Source: Polaribacter sp. Hel_I_88
GTDB lineage: Bacteria > Bacteroidota > Bacteroidia > Flavobacteriales > Flavobacteriaceae
NCBI RefSeq assembly: GCF_000687935.1
Contig: NZ_JHZZ01000001.1
Span: 930,001 to 994,000 of the forward strand
Direction of reading: 5' to 3'
DNA: 64,000 nucleotides
Position numbers and translations under genes: made by a program. Below are positions 26,471 through 34,736 of the stretch, one piece after another. Every line of letters starts with the position of its first letter. Position 1 is the first letter of the stretch. Below the pieces are notes generated by a model. The model was not told where the DNA came from and did no database searches. It saw only the letters and a program-made list of their open reading frames with translations.

Positions 26471-27163
26471 ATGAAGCCAATTATAAAAGTTATTATTCCT
26501 GCTTATAATGAGCAAGATTCTATTGCTAATGTTGTTAAAGATATTCCCAATATTGTAGATGAAATAATTGTAATAAGCAACAACTCTACTGATTATACAG
26601 AGATTAATGCAAAAAAAGCTGGTGCAACTGTTTTATCTGAAACAAGAAAAGGCTATGGTTATGCTTGTTTAAAGGGAATGGATTACATATCTAAACTTAA
26701 AACCAAACCAGATATTATCGTTTTTTTAGATGGCGATTATTCTGATTATCCAGAACAATTAACTGAAATAGTTTCACCGATTATCAATCAAAATATCGAT
26801 TTTGTAGTTGGTGCAAGAGTAAAAGAATTACGCGAAAATGGTGCTATGACTCCTCAACAAGTTTTTGGTAATTGGCTGGCAACTTTTTTAATGAAACTGT
26901 TTTTTGGAGCAAAATTCTCCGATTTAGGACCCTTTAGAGCTATTAAATATGATAAATTATTAGCTTTAAACATGGAGGACAAAACCTATGGTTGGACAGT
27001 AGAAATGCAGTTAAAGGTGTTAAAGCAAAAAATGACTTACAAAGAAATCCCTGTAAAATATAGAAACAGAATAGGGGTCTCAAAAGTTTCAGGTACAGTA
27101 AAAGGTACTATATTTGCAGGAGGAAAAATTTTAGGTTGGATTTTTAAATATAGTTTTAAATAA
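26471..27163 (+). CDS. Family 2 glycosyltransferase, DPM1/DpgA-like
   Basis: This 230-residue GT-A enzyme transfers a sugar from a nucleotide donor to a lipid or polymer. It shows KVIIPAYNEQDSIANVV at 6-22, FLDGDYSDYPEQL near 84 (metal-binding DxD-type) and FSDLGPFRAIKYDKL near 150. It lacks transmembrane helices, like dolichol-phosphate mannose synthase. Its ATG follows directly after the stop of the upstream gene and its stop overlaps the ATG of the next glycosyltransferase (TAATG), so it belongs to a translationally coupled operon. The acceptor may be a polyprenyl phosphate, which would feed the GT-C enzyme two genes on; this is inference. Confidence 0.88.
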   Translation: MKPIIKVIIPAYNEQDSIANVVKDIPNIVDEIIVISNNSTDYTEINAKKAGATVLSETRKGYGYACLKGMDYISKLKTKPDIIVFLDGDYSDYPEQLTEIVSPIINQNIDFVVGARVKELRENGAMTPQQVFGNWLATFLMKLFFGAKFSDLGPFRAIKYDKLLALNMEDKTYGWTVEMQLKVLKQKMTYKEIPVKYRNRIGVSKVSGTVKGTIFAGGKILGWIFKYSFK

Positions 27164-28653
27164 TGATTTTAGAGTATATTGTAATATTTATTTATACGTT
27201 CTGTTTGGTGCTAATTTTTATCTATGCACTTGCACAGTTAAACTTGCTTATCAATTATTTGAAGTATAGAAATAAAGAAGATAATGCTCCTAAATTAGAC
27301 TTTAACAACCCAAATGAAATTCCTTTTGTAACCATACAACTACCCGTTTTTAATGAGTTGTATGTAATGAAACGTTTGCTAAAAAACATTGCAAAAATAG
27401 AGTATCCTAAAGATAAAATAGAGTTTCAAGTTTTAGATGATTCTACTGATGAATCTGTAGAAATAACTGCAAAGCATGTTAAAAAACTTCAAGAAAAGGG
27501 AATTAACATTGAACATATTAGAAGAACAAACAGACAAGGTTTTAAAGCTGGTGCTTTAAAAGAAGGTTTAAAAACTGCTAAAGGTGAATTTATCGCCATT
27601 TTTGATGCTGATTTTTTACCAAAAACAGATTGGTTGTTGCAGACAGTTCCTTATTTTAAAGATGAAAAAATTGGCGTTGTTCAAACAAGATGGAGTCATA
27701 TCAACAGAAATTATTCTACACTAACTAGAATTCAAGCTTTTATGTTAGATGCGCATTTTACGCTAGAACAAGTAGGTAGAAATAGCAAAGGCCATTTTAT
27801 AAATTTTAATGGAACTGCTGGTATTTGGCGAAAAGAATGTATTTATGATGCTGGCAATTGGCAAGGAGATACACTTACAGAAGACATTGATTTAAGTTAT
27901 AGAGCCCAATTAAAAAACTGGAAATTTAAGTATTTAGAAAAAGTTGAAACTCCTGCAGAACTTCCCGTAATTATTAGTGCAGCAAGATCGCAACAATTTA
28001 GATGGAATAAAGGTGGTGCAGAAAATTTCCAGAAAATGGTAAAACGTATTATTACCAATAAAAACGCCTCTATAAAAACTAAAATCCACGGACTTTTACA
28101 CTTGCTAAACAGCTCTATGTTTATCTGTATTTTTTTAGTTGCTGTGTTGAGTATTCCAATGTTATACATCAAAAATGAATATGCGCATTTAAAAAATTAT
28201 TTTTATGTAATGAGCTTTTTTGTAGCTAGTTCTTTGATCTTTTTTGTGTGTTATTGGCACATGTATAAAAATATTTATGGTGGTGGTTTTGTTAGATTCT
28301 TTAGATATATTGGTGCCTTTTTTACATTTTTCTCTGTTGCCATGGGCTTTTCGCTACACAATACAATTGCAGTTTTAGAAGGGCATATTGGTAAAAAAAG
28401 TGAATTTGTAAGAACTCCAAAATTTAATATTAAAACCATTAAAGATGGTTGGAAAAACAATAAATACATTAAAAAGAAACCCTCTGTTCATGTAATTTTA
28501 GAAGGGCTTTTAGCCATTTATTTCGTTTTTGGAATGTATAGCGCATTTATAGTGGGTGATCAAGGAGGAGATTTTGGATTGTTCCCTTTCCATTTTATGC
28601 TTTTTATTGGATTTGCTTATGTCTTTTTTAAGTCAATTTTCTCTAAAGCTTAA
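27163..28653 (+). CDS. Membrane-bound family 2 glycosyltransferase, cellulose synthase-like
   Basis: This 496-residue processive-type GT2 has an N-terminal transmembrane helix (1-28), the catalytic domain (about 50-290) and four C-terminal transmembrane helices. Motifs are FVTIQLPVFNELYVMKRLL, AIFDADFLPKTDW (DxD), NFNGTAGIWRKE, TEDIDLSYRAQLKNW (TED) and QQFRWNKGG (Q/RxxRW). This is the arrangement of CslA-like and BcsA-like synthases. It overlaps the preceding gene by one base and its own stop overlaps the ATG of the next. No PilZ domain was seen. Product unknown; an extracellular glycan or glycolipid is likely. Confidence 0.88.
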   Translation: MILEYIVIFIYTFCLVLIFIYALAQLNLLINYLKYRNKEDNAPKLDFNNPNEIPFVTIQLPVFNELYVMKRLLKNIAKIEYPKDKIEFQVLDDSTDESVEITAKHVKKLQEKGINIEHIRRTNRQGFKAGALKEGLKTAKGEFIAIFDADFLPKTDWLLQTVPYFKDEKIGVVQTRWSHINRNYSTLTRIQAFMLDAHFTLEQVGRNSKGHFINFNGTAGIWRKECIYDAGNWQGDTLTEDIDLSYRAQLKNWKFKYLEKVETPAELPVIISAARSQQFRWNKGGAENFQKMVKRIITNKNASIKTKIHGLLHLLNSSMFICIFLVAVLSIPMLYIKNEYAHLKNYFYVMSFFVASSLIFFVCYWHMYKNIYGGGFVRFFRYIGAFFTFFSVAMGFSLHNTIAVLEGHIGKKSEFVRTPKFNIKTIKDGWKNNKYIKKKPSVHVILEGLLAIYFVFGMYSAFIVGDQGGDFGLFPFHFMLFIGFAYVFFKSIFSKA

Positions 28654-30044
28654 TGCCTTTTTTTAGCAAATACAAAAACATACTACTAATTTTTAGTAGC
28701 ATTATTTTGTATGTTTTCTTTGCTTATTTTTTAGAAAGAACAGAATTTAACATTCTTGTTTCTCTGTGGTTTCTGCTTTTTGCTTGTTTTTATCTATTGA
28801 TGCAAAACAACGAAATATCATTTAAAACCCTCGTAATAATTGCAGTACTTTTTAGGTTGGTATTCTTCTTTGCAACCCCAAACTTATCCCAAGATTTTTA
28901 TAGATTTATTTGGGATGGACGCCTACTTTTTGAAGGTTTAAATCCGTATGTAACCTTGCCAGAAAATATTGTACAACAAAACAGTTTCCCAATTGCAGAT
29001 GCAGAAGAATTGTATGCAGGAATGGGCGAATTAAATGGAAGTCATTATACAAATTACCCACCTTTAAATCAGCTTTGTTTTTTTATTGCAGCGTTGTTTG
29101 CTAGCAAAAGTATTTTTGGTTCTGTAATTGTTTTAAGGTTGATCATTATTTTAGCCGATATTGGAATTCTGTATTTTGGAAAAAAACTTTTAGAAAAGCT
29201 CAATCTACCCAACAAAAACATTTTCTGGTATATTTTAAATCCTTTTATCATTATAGAAATGACAGGGAATTTGCATTTTGAACCTGTAATGCTATTCTTC
29301 TTTATGTTTGGAATGTATAAATTATACCAACAAAAATGGATATTAGCAGCAATTTTAATCGGCTGTTCTATTTCCGTAAAATTGATTCCTTTATTATTTT
29401 TACCCTTATTTTTTCAATGGTTTGTTTGTGAAAAAAATCCTCGAAAAGACCAACTTATGTCTGTTCAAGCGCAGTTGAAAACTCGTAATATATTACGATT
29501 AACATCATTTTATCTAATAACAATTCTAACTTTTATCATTTTATTTTTGCCATTTTTGTCATCAACATTAATAGCAAACTACTCAAAATCAGTTGGATTA
29601 TGGTTTGGTAAATTTGAGTTTAATGCAAGTTTCTATTATATTTTTAGAGAAATTGGTTATTTGTTTAGAGGTTATAATGAAATTGCTATTATTGGTAAAA
29701 TCACTCCAATTTTAACCATTTTAATATTGATGATATTAACGTTTTTCAGAAAAAACACATCACTAAAACAACTATTTACAGCAATGCTTTTCGCGCTTTG
29801 TTTTTATTATTTTACAGCAACTACTGTGCATCCATGGTATTTAGCAACTCCGATAATTTTATCGGTTTTTACAAAATATAAATTCCCAATTGTTTGGAGT
29901 TTGGTTATCATATTAAGCTATCAAGCATACGCAAATACTCCTTGGCAAGAAAATTTATGGTTTGTAGCTCTTGAATATATAGTTGTATTTTCTTACATTT
30001 TTTATGAAATACGAAGGTTTCGTAGAAAAAAATTGATAAATTAA
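28653..30044 (+). CDS. GT-C type polyprenyl-phosphate-dependent glycosyltransferase
   Basis: This 463-residue protein has about eleven to twelve hydrophobic segments and a luminal loop with DFYRFIWDGRLLFEGLNPY near 90, the acidic motif of GT-C enzymes of the mannosyltransferase/DUF2029 (GT87-like) type. Such enzymes use polyprenyl-phosphate sugars on the outer face of the inner membrane. Together with the DPM1-like and cellulose synthase-like genes upstream, with one-base overlaps, it completes a three-enzyme operon. It ends 59 bp before a LacI-family regulator gene. Confidence 0.8.
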   Translation: MPFFSKYKNILLIFSSIILYVFFAYFLERTEFNILVSLWFLLFACFYLLMQNNEISFKTLVIIAVLFRLVFFFATPNLSQDFYRFIWDGRLLFEGLNPYVTLPENIVQQNSFPIADAEELYAGMGELNGSHYTNYPPLNQLCFFIAALFASKSIFGSVIVLRLIIILADIGILYFGKKLLEKLNLPNKNIFWYILNPFIIIEMTGNLHFEPVMLFFFMFGMYKLYQQKWILAAILIGCSISVKLIPLLFLPLFFQWFVCEKNPRKDQLMSVQAQLKTRNILRLTSFYLITILTFIILFLPFLSSTLIANYSKSVGLWFGKFEFNASFYYIFREIGYLFRGYNEIAIIGKITPILTILILMILTFFRKNTSLKQLFTAMLFALCFYYFTATTVHPWYLATPIILSVFTKYKFPIVWSLVIILSYQAYANTPWQENLWFVALEYIVVFSYIFYEIRRFRRKKLIN

Positions 30045-30103
30045 TACTTTCACAAATTTTAACGGTGTATAATTTTATATCTTCGTAATTAAATTTTTTT
30101 TAG

Positions 30104-31120
30104 ATGAAGAAACTAACCATAAAAGATATTGCCAAACATTTTAATGTTTCTATTTCCACAGTTTCTAAAGCTTTAAATGATAGCTATGAAATTAGTGAAG
30201 CTACCAAGGACAAAATTCAGAAATACGCTAAAGAGAACAATTACAAACCTAACTTTAATGCGTTAAGTTTAAAAAATAGAAGCACAAAAACAATTGGTGT
30301 TATTATGCCAACAATGCTCAATTACTTTTTTGCACAAGTATTTAAAGGGATAGAAAAAACAGCATTAGAAAAAGGCTACAAAGTAATTACGTGCATTTCC
30401 AACCAATCTCATGATAAGGAAGTAGAAATTATTGAAATGCTTTCGAATGGAAGTATCGATGGCTTTTTATTATCGATGGCAAAAGAAACCGAACTAAATA
30501 ACAAGCACGATCATTTTAAAGAATCTATCGAAAACGGAACGCCTATTGTAATGTTTGATAGGGTTGCAAAATCTATTGAATGTGATAAAGTTGTAACAGA
30601 TGATTTAAACTCAGCTGCAACCACTGTGGAATTTTTATATAAAAAAGGACATAAAAAAATTGCATTTATCTCTACCATTAGCGATTTACATATTGGAGAA
30701 CAACGCCTTTTAGGCTACAAAAAAGGTTTAGAAAAAGTAGGTTTACCTTTTGATGAAAGTTTGGTTTTAAATATTTTAGAAAGAGATTATAAAAAATATG
30801 TAAAACAAGTAAAACCTTTTGTAAAAGAAACAGAAATAGATGCTGTAATTACAACTGGCGAATCTGTGGCAGTTTCTACCATGAAAGCCATTAAAAAAAG
30901 TGGCAAAAAAATACCTAAAGATGTTGCTGTAATTGCGTTTTCTAATGGAATTTTATCAAGACATTCCAGTCCAAAAATGACAACTATTAGTCAACATGGA
31001 GAACAAATGGGAGCAACTGCTGCAGAAATTTTGATTGATAAATTAAAAAATAAAAATACTGATATCGTTACTAAAGTTATTAAAACAGATATTGTAATTA
31101 GAGATTCTACAAGAGCATAA
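30104..31120 (+). CDS. LacI-family transcriptional regulator
   Basis: This 338-residue protein has the LacI helix-turn-helix at 1-50 (LTIKDIAKHFNVSISTVSKALN) with the hinge helix near 50-60, followed by the periplasmic-binding-like effector domain (TIGVIMPTMLNYFFAQVFKGIE ... TTISQHGEQMGATAAEILIDKL). It is a DNA-binding regulator responding to a small sugar-like ligand. The HAD phosphatase gene starts one base after its stop, so they are co-transcribed, but no sugar transport genes adjoin. Its targets are unknown. Confidence 0.92.
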   Translation: MKKLTIKDIAKHFNVSISTVSKALNDSYEISEATKDKIQKYAKENNYKPNFNALSLKNRSTKTIGVIMPTMLNYFFAQVFKGIEKTALEKGYKVITCISNQSHDKEVEIIEMLSNGSIDGFLLSMAKETELNNKHDHFKESIENGTPIVMFDRVAKSIECDKVVTDDLNSAATTVEFLYKKGHKKIAFISTISDLHIGEQRLLGYKKGLEKVGLPFDESLVLNILERDYKKYVKQVKPFVKETEIDAVITTGESVAVSTMKAIKKSGKKIPKDVAVIAFSNGILSRHSSPKMTTISQHGEQMGATAAEILIDKLKNKNTDIVTKVIKTDIVIRDSTRA

Positions 31121-31121
31121 A

Positions 31122-31928
31122 ATGGATTTATCAAAAATAAAATTAGTAGTTTCTGATATGGATGGTACTTTGCTAAACTCCAATCACCAAGTTAGCAATC
31201 AATTCTTCGACATTTTTAAAAAACTACAGCAAAAAAACATTCTATTTTGTGCAGCAAGTGGCAGACAGCACAACAGCATTGTTGAACGATTAGATAAAAT
31301 TAAAGACGAAATTTATGTAATTGCAGAAAATGGTGGTGTAGCAAAAAAAGGTGAAGAAATTTTACTTTCTAACTTTTTAAATGCTGATAAAATTTTAAAA
31401 ATATTGCCAATTTTAAGAGAAATAAATGGTGCAAACATCGTTTTATGTTGTGATGATGCAGCATATATTGAAAGTAAAGATGCACGTTTTATCGATTTAT
31501 TTCAAGAATATTATGCAAGCTTTGAAGTTGTTGATGACTTAATGGAAATTGCAGAAAAAATTCCTGTTTATAAAGTTGCCGTTTTTCATTATGAATCTTC
31601 AGAAGAGTTTATACATCCTAAAATAAAACACTTAGAAAACGAAATTCTATTAAAAGTTTCAGGGCAAAATTGGTTGGATATTTCCGATGAAAAATCTAAC
31701 AAAGGTATTGCTTTGAATTATCTTCAAAACTTACTGAACATTACCAAAGAACAAACCATAGTTTTTGGCGATTATCATAATGATATAGAAATGATGCAAC
31801 AAGCTGGATTTAGTTTTGCAATGAAAAATGCGCATAAAGACATTACAGCTTTGGCAGATTTTTCTACTGAAAGTAATGATAATTTTGGTGTTGAACGAGT
31901 TTTGGAAAAACTGATTGCTTCTTTGTAA
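31122..31928 (+). CDS. HAD-IIB (Cof-type) phosphatase
   Basis: This 268-residue cytoplasmic hydrolase shows HAD motif I VVSDMDGTLL (nucleophile Asp near 13), motif II CAASGR, a conserved Lys in the middle and motif III GDYHNDIEMMQQAG near 212. A Cof-type cap domain sits between. These enzymes remove phosphate from sugar phosphates or other phosphometabolites. Coupling to the LacI-family gene suggests a sugar phosphate substrate. Confidence 0.92.
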   Translation: MDLSKIKLVVSDMDGTLLNSNHQVSNQFFDIFKKLQQKNILFCAASGRQHNSIVERLDKIKDEIYVIAENGGVAKKGEEILLSNFLNADKILKILPILREINGANIVLCCDDAAYIESKDARFIDLFQEYYASFEVVDDLMEIAEKIPVYKVAVFHYESSEEFIHPKIKHLENEILLKVSGQNWLDISDEKSNKGIALNYLQNLLNITKEQTIVFGDYHNDIEMMQQAGFSFAMKNAHKDITALADFSTESNDNFGVERVLEKLIASL

Positions 31929-31937
31929 TTACATTTT

Positions 31938-31996
31938 CTTACACTGAGATTCACAGAGTTTCTCTTGATTTCTTTTAAAGAGATTCGCAGAGGGTT
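31938..31996. repeat. Dispersed CAGAG-type repeat copy
   Basis: GAGATTCACAGAGTTTCTC and AGAGATTCGCAGAGGG belong to the same intergenic vocabulary as the 4913-5060 repeats. It lies 10 bp after the HAD phosphatase stop. Confidence 0.65.
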
Positions 31997-32075
31997 TTGT
32001 TAGTTAATTACTTCAATTTTAAGTTTTTAAACTTATCTCAAAACAATTCCCACATAGTTTGTCTTGCTGGAAGCA

Positions 32076-32106
32076 TCTCACACAAGAATGTGAACTGTGT
32101 GTGAGA
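32076..32106. terminator. Hairpin between convergent genes
   Basis: TCTCACACA and TGTGTGAGA form a perfect 9-bp stem around a 13-nt loop in the space between the convergent HAD and nitrilase genes. It resembles the GGAGAAATCTCA/TGAGATTTC palindrome family near 15 kb. There is no proper T-run on the plus strand, so its role as a terminator is tentative. Confidence 0.45.
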
Positions 32107-32149
32107 TTTCTACGAAATTATAAAGTGTGAGGAAAAGTTATAATACCTT

Positions 32150-33103
32150 TTAATCATCATAAGAAACTGTACTTTGTCTTTCCCTGTTTACATGCAATTT
32201 GGTTACATCTGGTCTTGAATAATGGCCAACAACATCAAAGTTTTGTCTTTCTTCTAAAACTCGATTAAAATCTAACGTTTCTATAAGTAAACCTTCTTTG
32301 TTGATGACTGGTTCAATAAGCCATTCGCCATCTGGACCTGCAATGCAAGAACCTCCGTTTGCTAAAATTTCTGGAGCATCTTTTACAATTTTATCATAAT
32401 GAGGAGCATCAAGTGGAAAATCTGATTTTTGCATCAAACTAGAAACAGAAATCACAAAAGAACGCGATTCTCTTGCAATAAAACGTGTAATGTCTTTGGT
32501 GTTATGATCTGATCCTGGCCAAACTGCAATATGTAAATCTTCACCCAAACCATACAAAGCTGTTCTTGGTAAAGGCATCCAATTTTCCCAACAATTTAAA
32601 CCTCCAACTGTAAATTCTTTTAGCGGATGCACCTGCAAACCATTTCCATCTCCTGGAGCCCAAGTTAAACGTTCATCAAAAGTAGGTTGTAATTTTCGAT
32701 GGACAGATTTTATATCTCCTTCTTCGTTAATATAAACCAAACTTGCGTAGATACTATGTCCTCCTCTATTTTGAGCACGTTCCATAATTCCTAAATAAAT
32801 AGCAATTTTATGTTCTTTTGCTAGTTTACAAACGGAATCTAATTCACCTTTTTCAATGGTAATCGAATTTCTGATATAATGTGCATGAATTTCTTTCTGA
32901 GTTGATGAATTCCATTCAGCACCATTTGTTAAGGCAATCCAAAAAGGATAACCAGGTAATAATGCTTCTCCAAAAACAATGAGTTCACAGTTTTCTTTTG
33001 AAGCATCTAAAATTGATTTTTCAATTTTTTTTATGGTTTTTTCTTTGTTTAACCAAACTGGAGATATTTGTGCTAATGCTACTTTAAGTAGGTTATTTTT
33101 CAT
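32150..33103 (-). CDS. Carbon-nitrogen hydrolase, nitrilase branch
   Basis: This 317-residue enzyme carries the nitrilase-superfamily triad: Glu near 47 in VFGEALLPGYPFW, Lys near 134 in HRKLQPTFDERLTWAPGDG, and Cys near 169 in GGLNCWENWMP. The long RKLxPTxxERxxWxxGDG and CWENWMP motifs are typical of true nitrilases (nitrile to carboxylate and ammonia) rather than amidases. Its length also fits. The natural substrate is unknown. The gene stands alone, flanked by repeats. Confidence 0.88.
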   Translation of the reverse strand: MKNNLLKVALAQISPVWLNKEKTIKKIEKSILDASKENCELIVFGEALLPGYPFWIALTNGAEWNSSTQKEIHAHYIRNSITIEKGELDSVCKLAKEHKIAIYLGIMERAQNRGGHSIYASLVYINEEGDIKSVHRKLQPTFDERLTWAPGDGNGLQVHPLKEFTVGGLNCWENWMPLPRTALYGLGEDLHIAVWPGSDHNTKDITRFIARESRSFVISVSSLMQKSDFPLDAPHYDKIVKDAPEILANGGSCIAGPDGEWLIEPVINKEGLLIETLDFNRVLEERQNFDVVGHYSRPDVTKLHVNRERQSTVSYDD

Positions 33104-33140
33104 AAGTTTAAATATTTATTTTTTACTATTTGTGTAAAAT

Positions 33141-33174
33141 TATTACACAAAGTCGCACAGAGTTTTTCACAGAG
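33141..33174. repeat. Direct repeat copy 1 flanking the small lipoprotein gene
   Basis: TATTACACAAAGTCGCACAG continuing AGTTTTTCACAGAG. It matches 33844-33878 with one substitution and one extra T. It is a member of the dispersed CAGAG repeat family. Confidence 0.75.
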
Positions 33175-33192
33175 ATTCGCGGAGTTTTTATA

Positions 33193-33783
33193 TCAATCAT
33201 CTATTTCCAAAAATTTTGGAGGTGGTGGAATATCTGAAAATTCTGTATCTAAAGGCAAACTCAACATAATAGATAAATCAATGCTTTCCTTATTTTCAAT
33301 ATTAGAATCTTCAAAATTTTTTATAATTTCTAATAACATTTTTTTTAATTTTTTACCTTCTTCATTTCTTCTCAAAACAATTTTAATAAATGCATAATTT
33401 GGTGAAGTTGAAAAATGTTCTATTCTACTATTATTCTCATAATGAAGTTTAAAATACTTCTGCATATCAGATTTAGGAAATCTTTTATCTAAAATATAAA
33501 TACTATCATTATTAATTTCTAAACCATTTCTCTCTTTTATGAAACCTCCACTATAAGTAAAAGGACTTATTTTAATTTCTTTATTTTTATCTAAAAGCGT
33601 AATGTAAAGTCTTTCTTTTTTAAATATCTTATTAGAAACAGTATCAATTATTTCTTCAAAATTTAAATCATCAATACTAATTTCTTGAGGATTATTTTCA
33701 TCAAAAAAACTTTTTGATGGATAATAATAAACCTCATTTTTACATGAAGAGAAAACCAATAATAAAATAAAAAGTTTTTTCAT
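33193..33783 (-). CDS. Hypothetical lipoprotein
   Basis: This 196-residue protein begins MKKLFILLLVFSSCKNE, a lipoprotein signal with Cys14. The remainder is charged and hydrophilic, with LYITLLDKNKEIKISPF, ILDKRFPKSDMQKYFKLHYEN and a proline-rich end (FSDIPPPPKFLE). I recognise no domain. The gene is bracketed by near-identical 34- and 35-bp direct repeats, which suggests it was gained or could be lost as a block. Confidence 0.7.
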   Translation of the reverse strand: MKKLFILLLVFSSCKNEVYYYPSKSFFDENNPQEISIDDLNFEEIIDTVSNKIFKKERLYITLLDKNKEIKISPFTYSGGFIKERNGLEINNDSIYILDKRFPKSDMQKYFKLHYENNSRIEHFSTSPNYAFIKIVLRRNEEGKKLKKMLLEIIKNFEDSNIENKESIDLSIMLSLPLDTEFSDIPPPPKFLEIDD

Positions 33784-33843
33784 GTCAACTTAAATATTAC
33801 TCTGTGCATCTCTGTGTTTTCTCTGTGAATCTTCGTGTAAAAC

Positions 33844-33878
33844 TATTACACAGAGTCGCACAGAGTTTTTTCACAGAG
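33844..33878. repeat. Direct repeat copy 2 flanking the small lipoprotein gene
   Basis: TATTACACAGAGTCGCACAG continuing AGTTTTTTCACAGAG. An inverted copy (33796-33838, ACTCTGTGCATCTCTGTG...) lies next to it, so the region can also form a large hairpin. Confidence 0.75.
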
Positions 33879-33885
33879 GGAAAAT

Positions 33886-34677
33886 TTATATTTCAATAGC
33901 AACCACCAAACCTTCGTTACTTCTTACGTTAAAAACAGTTTCATCATCAAAAATTAAATATTGACCTTTAATTCCAACCAACTTTCCAGTAAAATTTGGT
34001 GTTTTTATCAAATTTAAACTTTTTGGTTTTGCAGGATATTTATGCACAGGAAAATTCAAATTCGTTTCTGAATTGTTTTCTATGAAATACTGTCTGGCTT
34101 CATCAGGAATGTATTGTTTTAATTTCTCTCTCCATTCCACCAAATTTTCGTCCTCAATATCATTTTTTAGCATCTTTCGCCAATTGGTTTTATCACCAAC
34201 GTGCTCTTTTAAGGCAACTTCTGTAATTCCTGCTAAATATCTATTAGGCACTTCCACAATTTCTATAGCTTCGTGTGCTCCTTGATCTATCCATCTTGTT
34301 GGTACTTGTCCTTTTCTGGTAACTCCAACTTTTACGTTGCTAGAATTTGCCAAATACACAATGTGTGGTTTTAATTGTACCGATTTTTCATAGTCTAAAT
34401 CTCGATCTTCAATCCCTAAATGTGCTTGGCTTAATTCAGGTCTCATAATCCAATCTGCTGCATTTGGAATCTCAAAAAAACAAGATTTACAAAAACCTTG
34501 TCTGTAAATTTCTTTTTCTAAATGACAATTTAAACATTCGTATTTTATAAAACTGATGGATATTTCCTTGTTCAGTAACTGATTCAAGTTTAAAAAATCA
34601 GTTTTCATATCTAAATAATACTGAATTTCATCGGCATTTTCAGTTTTCATTTTTTTTAAAACTCCTTGATATTGCAT
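33886..34677 (-). CDS. DUF2797 family protein
   Basis: From the ATG at 34677 the product has 263 residues, beginning MQYQGVLKKMKTE. A longer frame starts at a TTG (34708-34710) that lies inside a TAAATTTG -7 box (34708-34715), so the ATG is preferred. A zinc-ribbon-like pair CLNC and CKSCFF near residues 48-68 is followed by a region with VYLANSSNVKVGVTRKGQVPTRWIDQG, which resembles GIY-YIG folds, and WRKML. This is the DUF2797 pattern; function unknown. It is divergent from the GH3-family gene. Confidence 0.82.
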   Translation of the reverse strand: MQYQGVLKKMKTENADEIQYYLDMKTDFLNLNQLLNKEISISFIKYECLNCHLEKEIYRQGFCKSCFFEIPNAADWIMRPELSQAHLGIEDRDLDYEKSVQLKPHIVYLANSSNVKVGVTRKGQVPTRWIDQGAHEAIEIVEVPNRYLAGITEVALKEHVGDKTNWRKMLKNDIEDENLVEWREKLKQYIPDEARQYFIENNSETNLNFPVHKYPAKPKSLNLIKTPNFTGKLVGIKGQYLIFDDETVFNVRSNEGLVVAIEI

Positions 34678-34736
34678 AAATAAATTTTTGTTATTTTTAG
34701 CCTTCAACAAATTTACAAAAAAACCGAACTTAATTT

